From Spirirestis rafaelensis WJT71-NPBG6 (GTDB lineage: Bacteria; Cyanobacteriota; Cyanobacteriia; Cyanobacteriales; Nostocaceae): a DNA stretch of 64,000 nucleotides. Location of the stretch: assembly GCA_019359015.1 (NCBI GenBank), contig JAHHID010000018.1, positions 35,674-99,673 of the forward strand. The letters are read 5' to 3'. The notes under the pieces were generated by a model. The model was given only the letters and a program-made list of their open reading frames with translations, was not told the origin of the DNA and searched no databases. Below, one piece after another: positions 44,243 through 53,978 of this stretch (position 1 is its first letter; each line of letters begins with the position of its first letter). The translations under genes and the position numbers were made by a program.

Positions 44243-45295
44243 TCAACTAATATTTTGAAAAATTATTTTCAATAACTCAGCTTTTGTAAAAGGCTTGGTC
44301 AAATAGCCTGATGATCTAACAATTTTTGCCTTTGCTCTATCTTTAAAACCAGTTCTTCCTGTCACCATAATTACAGGTGTAGTTTTGAAAAATGAATGTT
44401 TACGTAATAAACGACATAATTCATAACCACCTATATTCGGCATTTCAACATCTAGTAAAATTAAATCTGGTTTGCTGCGGATAATTTGTGTTAATGCTTT
44501 CAATGGATCGTTAATTCCTATAACAGAAAATATTTCATCATCTAAAAAGAACTTCATAACATTCAAAACACTTAAACTATCATCAATACAGACGATTGTG
44601 TAAGTTTTTTCGTTTTTATATTGTTCCTGTTTTGGAGGAAGTTTAGTATCGTCAACAATACTTTGTTGTGAAAATTCTTGCCTACTTTTTGTTTGGGTTG
44701 GTGCTTGAATTTCGTTTAAAGCTTGAAAAGACGACTGTTGAGAAACTGCTGATTCGATAAATTTCGGATTTCGTGATTTGTTTTGACACTGTTCAACTAA
44801 TGAAGGCACATCTAGATAACAGAACTTTGGCATATCGTTCAAGAAGCTTTCAGGAGTAATTTCATAATTACCCTCGTTTAAAGTAAGAAATGACTTTAAG
44901 ACTTCTAATGCCAATTCCTCGACCAGGATACTTGCTTGTTCGCAACTAATATATTTCTGCTCCACTAACCAGCAAATAGCCATATAATCTGGACGTGGTG
45001 TTATTTGGTTTTCAACACCAGTATCAAATCTTTTACGTAACTGCTGATTAATTCTACTATTTAAAGTATAAATTTCCTGACTCAAGTGCTGCAACTTTTT
45101 ATCAAGCAGCTCAAACATATTATTTAAATAGCAGGCATAAACTAGTTTACCATCCTCTACATAGATTAACCAAGATTCGGAACCACTAAATACTTGTAAA
45201 CAACAAGTAGAAGAGTCACTGGTAATTTTATTTAATAGAGATAAAGGTTCTAATTGCTGGGAAAGTCTGTATCTAATAATAGGAAAAATATTCAT
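44243..45295 (-). CDS. PatA/PixG-like response regulator (PATAN domain plus REC)
   Basis: 350 residues. The N-terminal 165 residues look like a PATAN/DUF4388-type domain (GSESWLIYVEDGKLVYACY, DYMAICWLVEQKYIS, LNEGNYEI). A Gln/Ser-rich linker reaches about 228. The REC domain (232-350) has the acidic pair Asp238/Asp239 (CIDDS), phosphoacceptor Asp282 (LLDVEMP), Thr312 and Lys334 (TKPF), all intact. In Synechocystis, PixG with this layout acts in the PixJ phototaxis pathway; in Anabaena, PatA affects heterocyst pattern. It lies within the decayed copy of the PixJ-like block, so a link to that receptor is plausible but unproven. Confidence 0.85.
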   Translation of the reverse strand: MNIFPIIRYRLSQQLEPLSLLNKITSDSSTCCLQVFSGSESWLIYVEDGKLVYACYLNNMFELLDKKLQHLSQEIYTLNSRINQQLRKRFDTGVENQITPRPDYMAICWLVEQKYISCEQASILVEELALEVLKSFLTLNEGNYEITPESFLNDMPKFCYLDVPSLVEQCQNKSRNPKFIESAVSQQSSFQALNEIQAPTQTKSRQEFSQQSIVDDTKLPPKQEQYKNEKTYTIVCIDDSLSVLNVMKFFLDDEIFSVIGINDPLKALTQIIRSKPDLILLDVEMPNIGGYELCRLLRKHSFFKTTPVIMVTGRTGFKDRAKAKIVRSSGYLTKPFTKAELLKIIFQNIS

Positions 45296-45419
45296 TGTAA
45301 ACGCTCTTTGCTCAAGTTAAGTTTGTCTAGGTTTTAAACAAAAGTGAACCGTTCATAACATAATTAAAACTGAGTATACTCCCATTTTGTATTTGGATAA
45401 AATTTTTACCCACAAATTA

Positions 45420-46165
45420 ATACAGCGTTGTGAAAATTAACCAAATTGGAATATACCGACACGAGCTTGTAAGTTGTCAAAAATATCTAGTGTTGTTTGC
45501 ACATAAAGGTAAACTTGGTCAAATGAATTGCTGGTCATTTCTGAAAATTTGACAGTTTTTCATGAGATTAATAACTTATGTAGACGCTTACATCTGATAT
45601 ACTGTTGCCGAGGCTTAAGTTTTTTATAAGTTTCCTCTCAGGTTTTTTCCAGACTCAAGATATTTTCTTTTCTGAGATTAATCTACCGCACCCCCAGTTT
45701 GAGCAATCTGAGAGACATTACAGACAACTTCGGGGGCAATATTTGCTTTTTTTGCGACCTATTGAAAAGCCTCATTTGCTCAAAGGAATCTAAACTATGG
45801 CTAGTTTATTTTCATTGTTTGAGTGCTTCACTAGCAAGTTAATCAATCGCTCCATAATTTCTGGCGATCGCTTGATTTACCTGAGTAGCCCTAAGTTTTA
45901 CTTGGGTAACAATGTCTGGTAAAGTTTCCACAAGAGAATTGAAAAAGCCAGTGACAGTCGCTGGACGCAGAAGTCATTTCAACACGCTTTCTTAAGTCAC
46001 CTTTAGACCCTCGTTCAATCTGAAGGAGTAGTTATTATAGTTGCAGATGTAGTTGTTTTTTGTTGACATTGTTGTTCAGAAAATATTTTTGCTGCATCTC
46101 GTCCTTTTTATGTTTGCTCGAAAAGATTACCTCGCTCTAAACTTAGACCAACAAGGCTTCATTTT
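45420..46165 (-). pseudogene. Decayed copy of the PixJ-like receptor gene
   Basis: 45440-45540 matches the 3' end of the intact gene (38900-39010; GAATTGCTGGT in both), and about 45640-46165 matches 39470-39985 (signalling domain, second HAMP and end of GAF2), with frameshifts, stops and deletions. Everything upstream (both GAFs, Cache, membrane segments) is missing. Same orientation as the intact gene. Confidence 0.85.
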
Positions 46166-46329
46166 TCAGAATCGGTCAATTTTTTTATTTTTATAACTAC
46201 AAATCACAATTGGTAATTTCTGAATTCTTGGATTTCTTTTGAGGTAGAGGCACAATTCAAACCTGCTCATTTTTTGTATTACTACATGAGTCCATTGCAA
46301 AATAGCCAAAATTGTGGCTCCTGAAAAAG

Positions 46330-46515
46330 TATTCTAAAAACTCAGATTGTGCTGAGATAAATCTTTTAATGCAAACACATGCAGAAGCTCACACCTTCGA
46401 GATAGGTGTACTTTTAAATCTGAGCTCGCACCCTAGGTATTAGCTGAAAAGTGGTGATACTACTTAAGATAACAGCAAAGTTTGAAAATGTTTAATTCTT
46501 ACCTTTGATGCAGTC
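46330..46515. repeat. Diverged copy of the intergenic segment at 42490-42680
   Basis: AAAACTCAGATTGTGCTGAG and CTTTTAATGCAAACA-like sequence recur in the same order as in 42490-42680. It shows that the duplication included the non-coding DNA upstream of the receptor gene. Confidence 0.75.
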
Positions 46516-46599
46516 GAGAGAGCTATTGAGACAATGTTAAGTTAATTTTTCTTACAATTTACGTATAATCGCACAAAGATAATGTAAATATTAGTCAAG

Positions 46600-46812
46600 C
46601 CAGACATTGGATGATGTTAAACGGGTGGTTGTGGATGTCCACCTAAAAAGAAAATTACCTCAACTCGTGACGCTAGCTAAAATCAAGCAGGATGCTGCTA
46701 ATTGGGAAAATTTTGACTTGCTACGTCTTACTCGATTGTCTGTAGTTCCAGTGTCAGAGTTGCATGGGGAGTGCGTTTGTTAGAATTAGCACAAGCTACT
46801 AATTAATTTAAA
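46600..46812 (+). pseudogene. Decayed partial copy of the EVE-domain gene
   Basis: 46600-46812 aligns with 43560-43778 (AAACGGGTGGTTGT, GAAAATTTTGACTTGCTACG, CTCGATTGTCTGTAGTTCC in both). The N-terminal third, including the KTEP signature, is absent, and there are indels. It is the right end of the decayed block, 66 bp before the antiporter gene. Confidence 0.88.
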
Positions 46813-46877
46813 GAAGCTGATTGTAGCGCATCTATAATAATTGGTTTAAATAAAAGAGAACGATTTTTACAGAACCA

Positions 46878-48344
46878 ATGCAGTTTTTAGGTGCAATTAA
46901 CTTCTCTTTGCCTCTGCTGGCAAGCGCAACAGAAACAGCAGACAGTTCAATGGTACTAGCAGCCGTGCTGCTGAGTTTAGTAGTGATTTACCTCGCTAGC
47001 AAAGTTGGCGGGGAATTATCTAACCGATTCGGTTTACCACCTGTGTTGGGCGAACTCCTCAGCGGTGTGGTAGTGGGTGTGTCTGTTCTACATCTGTTGG
47101 TGTTTCCCGAAGGTGGTGCAGACAGTTCTAACTCTTTGATCATCAGCTTTCTCCAAGGCACTGCCGGTTTAACCCCTGAGGCTGCTGCTGGAGTGTTTGC
47201 AGCCCAGTCTGAGGTGGTTTCTGTTTTAGCAGAGCTGGGTGTGATCATCTTGTTGTTTGAAATCGGCTTGGAGTCAAACTTAAAAGAGTTGATGGCGGTA
47301 GGTATCCAAGCCTGTGTTGTGGCAGTCGTGGGGGTAGTAGTACCCTTTGTTGCTGGTACTGTCGGATTGATGACTTTGTTCGGTATCGATGCTGTCCCGG
47401 CGGTTTTTGCTGGGGCAGCTTTGACTGCGACGAGTATTGGCATTACTTCTAAGGTATTGTCAGAACTAGGACAGCTCAATTCTAAAGAAGGGCAGATTAT
47501 TCTCGGTGCTGCGGTGATTGACGACATACTAGGAATTATCGTTTTAGCGGTAGTTGCTAGCCTTGCGAAAGATGGCGCAGTGGATGTAAGCAAAATTGTT
47601 TATTTGATTCTCAGCGCCGGCGGTTTTCTGTTAGGTGCGATCGCTCTCGGTAATTTTTTCAATAAATCTTTTGTGGCGATCGCTAATAAACTCAAAACAC
47701 GCGGCGAAGTCGTAATACCTGCTTTTATCTTCGCCTTTCTCATGGCATATCTTGCTGCTGCTATTCACTTAGAAGCGATTTTGGGAGCATTTGCGGCTGG
47801 CTTAGTTTTAGAAGAAACTGATAAGCGCAAACATCTGCAAAGGCAAATCTGTCCCATTGCTGATATGCTAGTGCCGATTTTCTTTGTCACTGTTGGCGCA
47901 AAAACCGATTTAGGAGTCTTAAACCCAGCAATTCCTAGTAACCGCGAAGGTTTAATTATTGCGACTTTCCTGATTTTAGTCGCCATTTTTGGTAAAGTAA
48001 TCACAGGCTTTACGGTGTTTGGTCAACCGGGAATTAACCGCTTGGCAATTGGTGTGGGCATGATTCCCAGAGGCGAGGTTGGCTTAGTGTTTCTTGGTAT
48101 CGGCTCTTCTATCGGCATTCTCTCCAAACCACTGGAAGCCGCTATCATCATGATGGTCATCTTGACTACCTTTTTAGCTCCTCCCTTCTTACGGGTTGTA
48201 TTTTCTACTCCAGAAACGGTGGCTGGTACGAGCGAACTGATTTTAGACACTTCTGGTACACCCTTGGCAATCGAATCACCAACCGCGATCGCTCCTACAT
48301 CAAGTGATGCTACAAATTCAGAAGCAACCTCAGATGGGCATTAA
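46878..48344 (+). CDS. CPA2-family cation:proton antiporter (NhaS3/NapA-like)
   Basis: 488 residues with about 12 membrane helices. The double-Asp ion site is in GAAVIDDILGIIVLAV, and typical CPA2 segments are present: FGLPPVLGELLSGVVVG, LLFEIGLESNL, HLEAILGAFAAGLVLEE, FFVTVGAKTDL and IPRGEVGLVFLGIG. The Ser/Thr-rich tail is cytoplasmic and disordered. It exchanges Na+ or K+ for H+. The closest named relative I can think of is Synechocystis NhaS3, a thylakoid antiporter; placement there is inference. There is no KTN or TrkA domain. Monocistronic. Confidence 0.92.
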   Translation: MQFLGAINFSLPLLASATETADSSMVLAAVLLSLVVIYLASKVGGELSNRFGLPPVLGELLSGVVVGVSVLHLLVFPEGGADSSNSLIISFLQGTAGLTPEAAAGVFAAQSEVVSVLAELGVIILLFEIGLESNLKELMAVGIQACVVAVVGVVVPFVAGTVGLMTLFGIDAVPAVFAGAALTATSIGITSKVLSELGQLNSKEGQIILGAAVIDDILGIIVLAVVASLAKDGAVDVSKIVYLILSAGGFLLGAIALGNFFNKSFVAIANKLKTRGEVVIPAFIFAFLMAYLAAAIHLEAILGAFAAGLVLEETDKRKHLQRQICPIADMLVPIFFVTVGAKTDLGVLNPAIPSNREGLIIATFLILVAIFGKVITGFTVFGQPGINRLAIGVGMIPRGEVGLVFLGIGSSIGILSKPLEAAIIMMVILTTFLAPPFLRVVFSTPETVAGTSELILDTSGTPLAIESPTAIAPTSSDATNSEATSDGH

Positions 48345-49274
48345 TCAAAGTCCTGATTAAAGACACATTTTTAACTGAGTTAGGACTTACGCGAAAACCG
48401 CCTCAAACTCTCCCTAACTTTGTGTACGAGTGTGAACGAGTGCGGTTCGTCTTTCATTATTTTGTGTAAGTCCCATGAGTTATGAGTCAGTAGTTAATTA
48501 AACCTACTGACTCTTCACGAAGAGGGGTAAAGGGTAAAGGGGAAAGGGGAAAGGGGGGAAGAAATTGGTGGCGATTGCGACCCTAAGAGAGCTTTTGACC
48601 ACAAGAAGTGAAGTGGGGGTCTTAAACCCACGCATGGATAGAATTGGAAAAAAGAATTTTATGCGTGTTTTAAATGACTTCTTCTCCTTTACCCTTTCCC
48701 CCTAGAGTGATAAATCAGCACGTCATAAATACAAGCGATCGCTACAGGAAACTTTCTATCTTTAACACCCGTCGCCTAAAAATGTAAAATATTAGCAGTT
48801 TTTTTTTAGTTTCTACTAACATAATGTTATTTGTTTGCAGTCTTCCCCGATTTCTCAGTCCCCAAAATGGATATTTTCCAAACAATTAGCAAGTAGCAGT
48901 TACAACTTTTGTCTCATTAGTTAACAACAATTGAAATTTCTTACTCAGTGCGCCAACATCAATTACCAGAAAAAACTAAACACAAATCTCTGCCTGAGTC
49001 AAGTATCATCAATTGGGATTGACTACTGAGTTAATTAGTAGCTATTTCTTTGTTAGTGCAATCGGATACTTCAGCGATGCAATGAATGATGTGCTAACAA
49101 AATGAAAAATTAAAAGCAATGTGCAAAAATTTGGCATCATTAAATGTATTTTGATACCAGCGCAAAATTTCAAAAAAGCACGCAAGAAGACAGTTTGGGG
49201 GCAAGGGTTGTGAAGATTTGCCAATATTTTGACAGATTGACAGATTTCACAAATGCGAATCAGGAGAAAGAATT
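48345..49274. other. Gene-free region with repeats
   Basis: It contains a decayed GGACTTACGC-ended element (48382-48474) and GGGGAAA-type heptamers (48526-48560) with a complementary run near 48690. The 300 bp before amiC are partly duplicated before the second amidase gene (51500-51881). Confidence 0.6.
48382..48474. mobile_element. Short palindromic element with GGACTTAC ends
   Basis: AGGACTTACGCGAAAA at the left and TTTTGTGTAAGTCCC at the right are imperfect inverted repeats (about 13 of 15 match). Same terminal sequence as the element at 42140. Confidence 0.5.
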
Positions 49275-51140
49275 GTGAAAGTACACTGGTTACTACCTGG
49301 CAGTTTTGGAACTATCTTCATGCTATCGTCACCGACTTTGGCTGCAAGATTAGAATCCTGGCGTTTTGATGTTAATCAAAATCGGTTGGAAATTAATACT
49401 ACGGGTGGTGTTCAACCTCAAGCGCAACTACTCTTCAACCCCACGCGTTTGGTAATTGACTTGCCAGATACAACATTTGAGCGATCGCTAAAGGAACAGC
49501 AGTTAACTGGTGGATTTCGCTCTATCAGTGTTAAGCAATTAAATGAAAAATCATCTCGCATAGTTGTTGAAGTCACCCCAGGTTATACCCTAGACCCCAA
49601 GCAGGTAACATTTGTCGGCATAACTCCCAGTCGCTGGACGGTACAATTACCAAAACCAGCTCCAAAACAAGTCGCTTCCTCCCCAAGAAATCTTTACAAT
49701 GTGGTGGTAGGAACTACCAAACCAGCTCCCAAAATTGTCAACACCACAAACGCAGGGACGCAAATTGAAAATTTACTTGTTACCGGAGATGGCTTTTTTA
49801 TCCGCACTAATGGTGTTCGTCCTCAAGTTGAGGTAAATCGCAGCGACGACAAAAAGTCAATTAATATCGATCTTGCTGGCGCATCTTTATCGCCTAATTT
49901 GCAACGTGAACGGGTGATTAATCGCTATGGTGTCAGCCGGATTCAATTCACTCAGCGGCAAACACAACCACCAGTTGCCCGCATAACTATGCAGGTAGAT
50001 AAAAATAGTTCAGATTGGGGGGTAAATGTTAACAGTCCCCGTGGTTTTGTGCTTTTGCCCAGTAGTGTTGTCAGATTACCTGCTAGTAGTAATCTAGACA
50101 ACAGTGGTGATCGCTCCTTACCTGTTTCACCACCAAATAGTCCCACTCCGACTAACTCACTCTCTACAATTAAGTCTGTGGAACTGGCTGATGATGGTAG
50201 ACAATTGATCTTCAAAGGCGATCGTGCTTTATCTGCTAGTGGTGGCTGGGATAGAGCTTCTGGTTTATTCCGTATCAGCATCAACAATGCAAAGCTAGCA
50301 CCTTCAGTCAAAGGTCCGGTTTTAAATAGCAATAGCCCGCTCGGTAGAGTCCGTCTGCAATCGTCAGGCTCAAATACTGTGCTTGTTTTTGTCCAACCAA
50401 ATCCGGGGGTACAAATTGGGGAACTAAACCAAATCAATAGCCAGACTATAGCTTTAGAATTAAAACGCTTTGTGCAACGTTCTGGGCGAATCATACCCCC
50501 AATTAGTGGTTTACCTCCCTTACCACTACCAAGTCAAGTTCCATTCCCAGATCCAAACGCTCCATATCGCATACCATCCCGGAGTCCCCGCATCCCGTCA
50601 GGGCGAGTGGTAGTTATGATTGATCCTGGACACGGTGGTAAAGACTCTGGTGCCGTTGGCATTGGGGGACTGCAAGAGAAAAATATCATCTTGCCGATTA
50701 GTCAAAAGTTGGCGCAGATCTTGCAGCAAAATGGCGTGCAGGTGATACTGACAAGAAAATCTGATTATTTTGTCAGTCTTCAGGGAAGAGTAGATTTAGC
50801 AGAGCGAGCTAATGCTGATGTATTTGTCAGTATCCACACTAATTCTGCTGGTTTACAACGTCCGGATGTCAGTGGATTAGAAACGTATTACTACGACAGT
50901 GGTTTAGGTTTGGCTCGTATCGTTCATAACAGCATTCTCCGAAGTGTGAATGTTAGAGATCGAGGAGTCCGACGAGCGCGATTTTACGTCTTGAGAAAAA
51001 GTTCTATGCCTTCTATTCTCGTAGAAGCTGGTTACATGACTGGTCGGGAGGATATCGCTAAACTAAGAAATCCACAATATCAAAATCAAATGGCGGAGGC
51101 GATCGCTCGCGGTGTCCTCGAGTATTTAAAGCGAAGATAA
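49275..51140 (+). CDS. amiC: N-acetylmuramoyl-L-alanine amidase AmiC type (AMIN plus Amidase_3), first copy
   Basis: 621 residues. A signal peptide (LPGSFGTIFMLSSPTLAA) is followed by an AMIN domain (about 28-125: SWRFDVNQNRLEINTTGG, TRLVIDLPDTTF) and a second AMIN-like domain (about 160-270). A Pro/Ser-rich linker leads to the zinc amidase (about 445-620) with DPGHGGKDSGA (His), GLQEKN (Glu), SIHTNS (His) and LVEAGYMTG (catalytic Glu). It cleaves the lactyl-amide bond between glycan strand and stem peptide. In Anabaena such enzymes drill the septal nanopores needed for cell communication and heterocysts. GTG start with CAGGAGAAAG. Tandem paralogue follows. Confidence 0.95.
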   Translation: MKVHWLLPGSFGTIFMLSSPTLAARLESWRFDVNQNRLEINTTGGVQPQAQLLFNPTRLVIDLPDTTFERSLKEQQLTGGFRSISVKQLNEKSSRIVVEVTPGYTLDPKQVTFVGITPSRWTVQLPKPAPKQVASSPRNLYNVVVGTTKPAPKIVNTTNAGTQIENLLVTGDGFFIRTNGVRPQVEVNRSDDKKSINIDLAGASLSPNLQRERVINRYGVSRIQFTQRQTQPPVARITMQVDKNSSDWGVNVNSPRGFVLLPSSVVRLPASSNLDNSGDRSLPVSPPNSPTPTNSLSTIKSVELADDGRQLIFKGDRALSASGGWDRASGLFRISINNAKLAPSVKGPVLNSNSPLGRVRLQSSGSNTVLVFVQPNPGVQIGELNQINSQTIALELKRFVQRSGRIIPPISGLPPLPLPSQVPFPDPNAPYRIPSRSPRIPSGRVVVMIDPGHGGKDSGAVGIGGLQEKNIILPISQKLAQILQQNGVQVILTRKSDYFVSLQGRVDLAERANADVFVSIHTNSAGLQRPDVSGLETYYYDSGLGLARIVHNSILRSVNVRDRGVRRARFYVLRKSSMPSILVEAGYMTGREDIAKLRNPQYQNQMAEAIARGVLEYLKRR

Positions 51141-51881
51141 CTAGGATGATTGAAAAACTGCAAGTAAATACACTTAATTGTTTTTCCCAGATTTTATCAA
51201 CTTAGCAATGCGATGTTTAGCTCAAGGAGAGCAAACGCGTCTACCCTCACAACCCTGATGATAAAAATAGACTTTCCCTAACCCAAGCGCCCAAGCGCCT
51301 TTATTTTCCAGAGGTGATTAATTTTCGGCTATAACACCCCACACATCCACCCATACATATTTTTTTCAATATTAAACAGTAGCACCTCACGCCTGGCACG
51401 GCTGGAAAAAATGCGGGATAGCTCACTTTGTGAGCTATCGGCACTACGAATAGACGGTACAGGCAACCGCCGAGTGGACTCACCATTTTCTTGTAGCCAA
51501 ATTGGTCAGCAGCTTTGCCTCATTAATTGACAGCAGTTAAAATTTTTCGTTCTTTGTGCATCGAATACCAAAAATCCATTCATATATTAATTCTTGGCTG
51601 ATTCAAGTGTGATTAACTGGAAAATGGCTAAGTATGAGTTATTCTGATAGGCTCTTTTTTGGTGTAATCTGATGCTTTAAAGACAGAACTTTTCTGGTTG
51701 AACATCATGGCAAATTGACTATTGCGTGCTATAATATTACGCCATTAGCTGTCTATTTAATACAAGCGCACATGCCATGAGCGCAGCATCAAAGCTAAAG
51801 ATTGGGCGGTGACGGTGTGAGGATTTATCAATATTTTGACGGATTGACGGCTCCCATGAATGCGAATCAGGAGAAAGGACT
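51141..51881. other. Gene-free region between the amidase genes
   Basis: No supported gene. The last 70 bp (CAATATTTTGACGGATTGACGG...AATGCGAATCAGGAGAAAG) and parts further upstream match the region before the first amidase gene, so the duplication covered the regulatory DNA. Confidence 0.65.
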
Positions 51882-53834
51882 GTGAAATTACACTGGTTAC
51901 TACCCGGTACTTTTGGAAGTATTTTGATGCTATCGTCGCCAACTTTGGCGGCGAAACTGGACTCTTGGCGTTTTGATGCCAACCAAAACCGATTAGAAAT
52001 TATTACTACAGGCGCTGTTCAACCCCAAGCGCAATTAATATTTAACCCTACTCGTTTAGTAATTGACTTGCCGGCAACAACATTTGGGCGTCCGCAGCTA
52101 AGGCAGCAGGTAGGTGGTGCAATTACCTCAATTCGTGTCGGGCAGTTTGATGAACAAACAACTCGCATCGTCGTCGAATTGACTCCGGGTTATACTCTAG
52201 ACCCCAAGCAGGTGAAATTTGTCGGCACAACTGCTAGCCGCTGGACAGTGCAAATACCAACGCCACAAGCAGAGCAAGTAGGTTCATCACCAGAAACTTT
52301 ACAACAGCCCACAGACATCGCTACGAGGCAACCCTTAACTACCAGCGTTTCTCCCCCCAGAAATATTTACAATGTGCTCAGAACCCAACCGAGCACCTCA
52401 GCCCCAGCGACTAAGGCAACGGTTGTCAGCGCCACACAAGGAACGACTCAAGTTGAAAACTTCCGGATTACAGGCGATGGATTTTTTGTCCGCACTAGTG
52501 GCGGTAATCCTCAGATTCAAGTAAATCGCAGCGACGATAGAAGGGCAATTAATATTGACATCGCTGGCGCATCTTTATCACCAACTTTGTTGCAACGGGA
52601 TGTGTCGGTTAATCGCTACGGTGTCAACCGCATCCAATTCAGCCAACTGCAAAGCAGCCCACCTGTTGTCCGCATGACTATGCAGGTGGACACAAATAGT
52701 TCTGACTGGCGGGCAAGTAGCAGTAGTGTTGGTGGTTTTATAGTTCTACCTAATACTGGTGTAGTCAGATTACCGGGAAGTAGTAATATTCCAATTCCTG
52801 GAAGCAGCAACCCACGTCCCATCCCACCCCCTGTTGTAGCCAACTTACCAGCCACAATTCAGTCTGTAGAACTGGCGGCTACTGGCACACAATTGATTGT
52901 TAGAGGCGATCGCAATTTATCTGCAAACGGCTCTTGGGATAGATCCACTGGATTTTACCGCATCACAATTCCCAATGCTCGCTTGGCTCCCTCTGTCAGA
53001 GGTCCGGTATTTGGTCCTAATAGCCCCATCCTCCGGGTACGCTTGCAACAGCAAGACTCAAATACTGTTGCCATCTTTATTCAACCCGCGCAGGGAGCAC
53101 AAATTGGCGAACTCAACCAAGTTGGCGATCAGTTTGTCGCTTTACAAATCCAACCCTCTCGCCGGGTACCAACATCATCATCCGGGCTTTCTTCTCTTCC
53201 TTTCCCTCCCCTACCACCACCAAACAGAGTCCCATTCCCAGATCCACTTACTAACGACCGACCGACATCACCGCCACCGTCACGTCCGGTTCCCAGAGGA
53301 AGAGCGCTCGTAGTTATTGACCCAGGACATGGCGGCAAAGACTCCGGTGCCCCCGGTTTGGGAGGACTTTTAGAAAAAGATGTCGTTTTGCCTATTAGTA
53401 AAAGAGTCGCTGCTATTTTAGAGCAAAATGGTGTACAAACAATTTTAACGCGCGATTCTGACTTTTTTGTCGAACTTCAGGGACGGGTAAATATAGCCGA
53501 GCGAGCTAATGCTAGTTTGTTTGTCAGTATTCACGGTAACGCAGTTGGTAACCGCCCAGATGTCAATGGGTTAGAAGTTTATTATTACGACAGCGGTTAT
53601 AACTTGGCGGAAGTAGTTCGCCGGAGTATTCTCCAAAATATCAGTACTATCAAAGACCGGGGAACGCGCAAAGCCAGATTTTATGTTCTTAGGAAAAGTT
53701 CTATGCCCTCAATTCTTGTGGAAGTAGGCTACATGACCGGTCGGGAGGATAATCCCCGATTAGGAAGCCCAGAATACCAAAATCGCATGGCAGAAGCGAT
53801 CGCTCGTGGTGTCCTCAGGTATCTACAACGCTAA
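51882..53834 (+). CDS. amiC: N-acetylmuramoyl-L-alanine amidase AmiC type, second copy
   Basis: 650 residues with the same architecture as the preceding paralogue: signal peptide (LPGTFGSILMLSSPTLAA), AMIN domains (SWRFDANQNRLEIITTGA, TRLVIDLPATTF), a longer Pro-rich linker (around residues 315-330 and 425-470), and an amidase domain with DPGHGGKDSGA, GLLEKD, SIHGNA and LVEVGYMTG. All zinc ligands and the catalytic Glu are kept. From memory the PCC 7120 pair is alr0092/alr0093; the second (AmiC2/HcwA) is needed for nanopores and heterocyst differentiation. GTG start with AGGAGAAAG 8 nt upstream. Confidence 0.95.
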   Translation: MKLHWLLPGTFGSILMLSSPTLAAKLDSWRFDANQNRLEIITTGAVQPQAQLIFNPTRLVIDLPATTFGRPQLRQQVGGAITSIRVGQFDEQTTRIVVELTPGYTLDPKQVKFVGTTASRWTVQIPTPQAEQVGSSPETLQQPTDIATRQPLTTSVSPPRNIYNVLRTQPSTSAPATKATVVSATQGTTQVENFRITGDGFFVRTSGGNPQIQVNRSDDRRAINIDIAGASLSPTLLQRDVSVNRYGVNRIQFSQLQSSPPVVRMTMQVDTNSSDWRASSSSVGGFIVLPNTGVVRLPGSSNIPIPGSSNPRPIPPPVVANLPATIQSVELAATGTQLIVRGDRNLSANGSWDRSTGFYRITIPNARLAPSVRGPVFGPNSPILRVRLQQQDSNTVAIFIQPAQGAQIGELNQVGDQFVALQIQPSRRVPTSSSGLSSLPFPPLPPPNRVPFPDPLTNDRPTSPPPSRPVPRGRALVVIDPGHGGKDSGAPGLGGLLEKDVVLPISKRVAAILEQNGVQTILTRDSDFFVELQGRVNIAERANASLFVSIHGNAVGNRPDVNGLEVYYYDSGYNLAEVVRRSILQNISTIKDRGTRKARFYVLRKSSMPSILVEVGYMTGREDNPRLGSPEYQNRMAEAIARGVLRYLQR

Positions 53835-53846
53835 AACTCATTAATA

Positions 53847-53874
53847 GTTAGTGGTTAGTGGTTAGTGGTTAGTA
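53847..53874 (+). repeat. Short tandem repeat, heptamer GTTAGTG
   Basis: Four heptamers after the amidase gene, followed by a run of TAACAAT/CAACCAA-type heptamers to about 53930. Confidence 0.85.
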
Positions 53875-53978
53875 CCAACCAACAACGCTCCAACTAACAA
53901 TTAACAACCAACAATTAACAATTAACAATCCCCAATAATCCTGTATCTTAAATCCAAAACCTAACTAAAAATCTACCT

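Noticed and set aside
46988..47593. 201-residue minus-strand open frame inside the antiporter gene
   Set aside because: Antisense shadow of a conserved membrane-protein gene with consistent CPA2 motifs on the plus strand.
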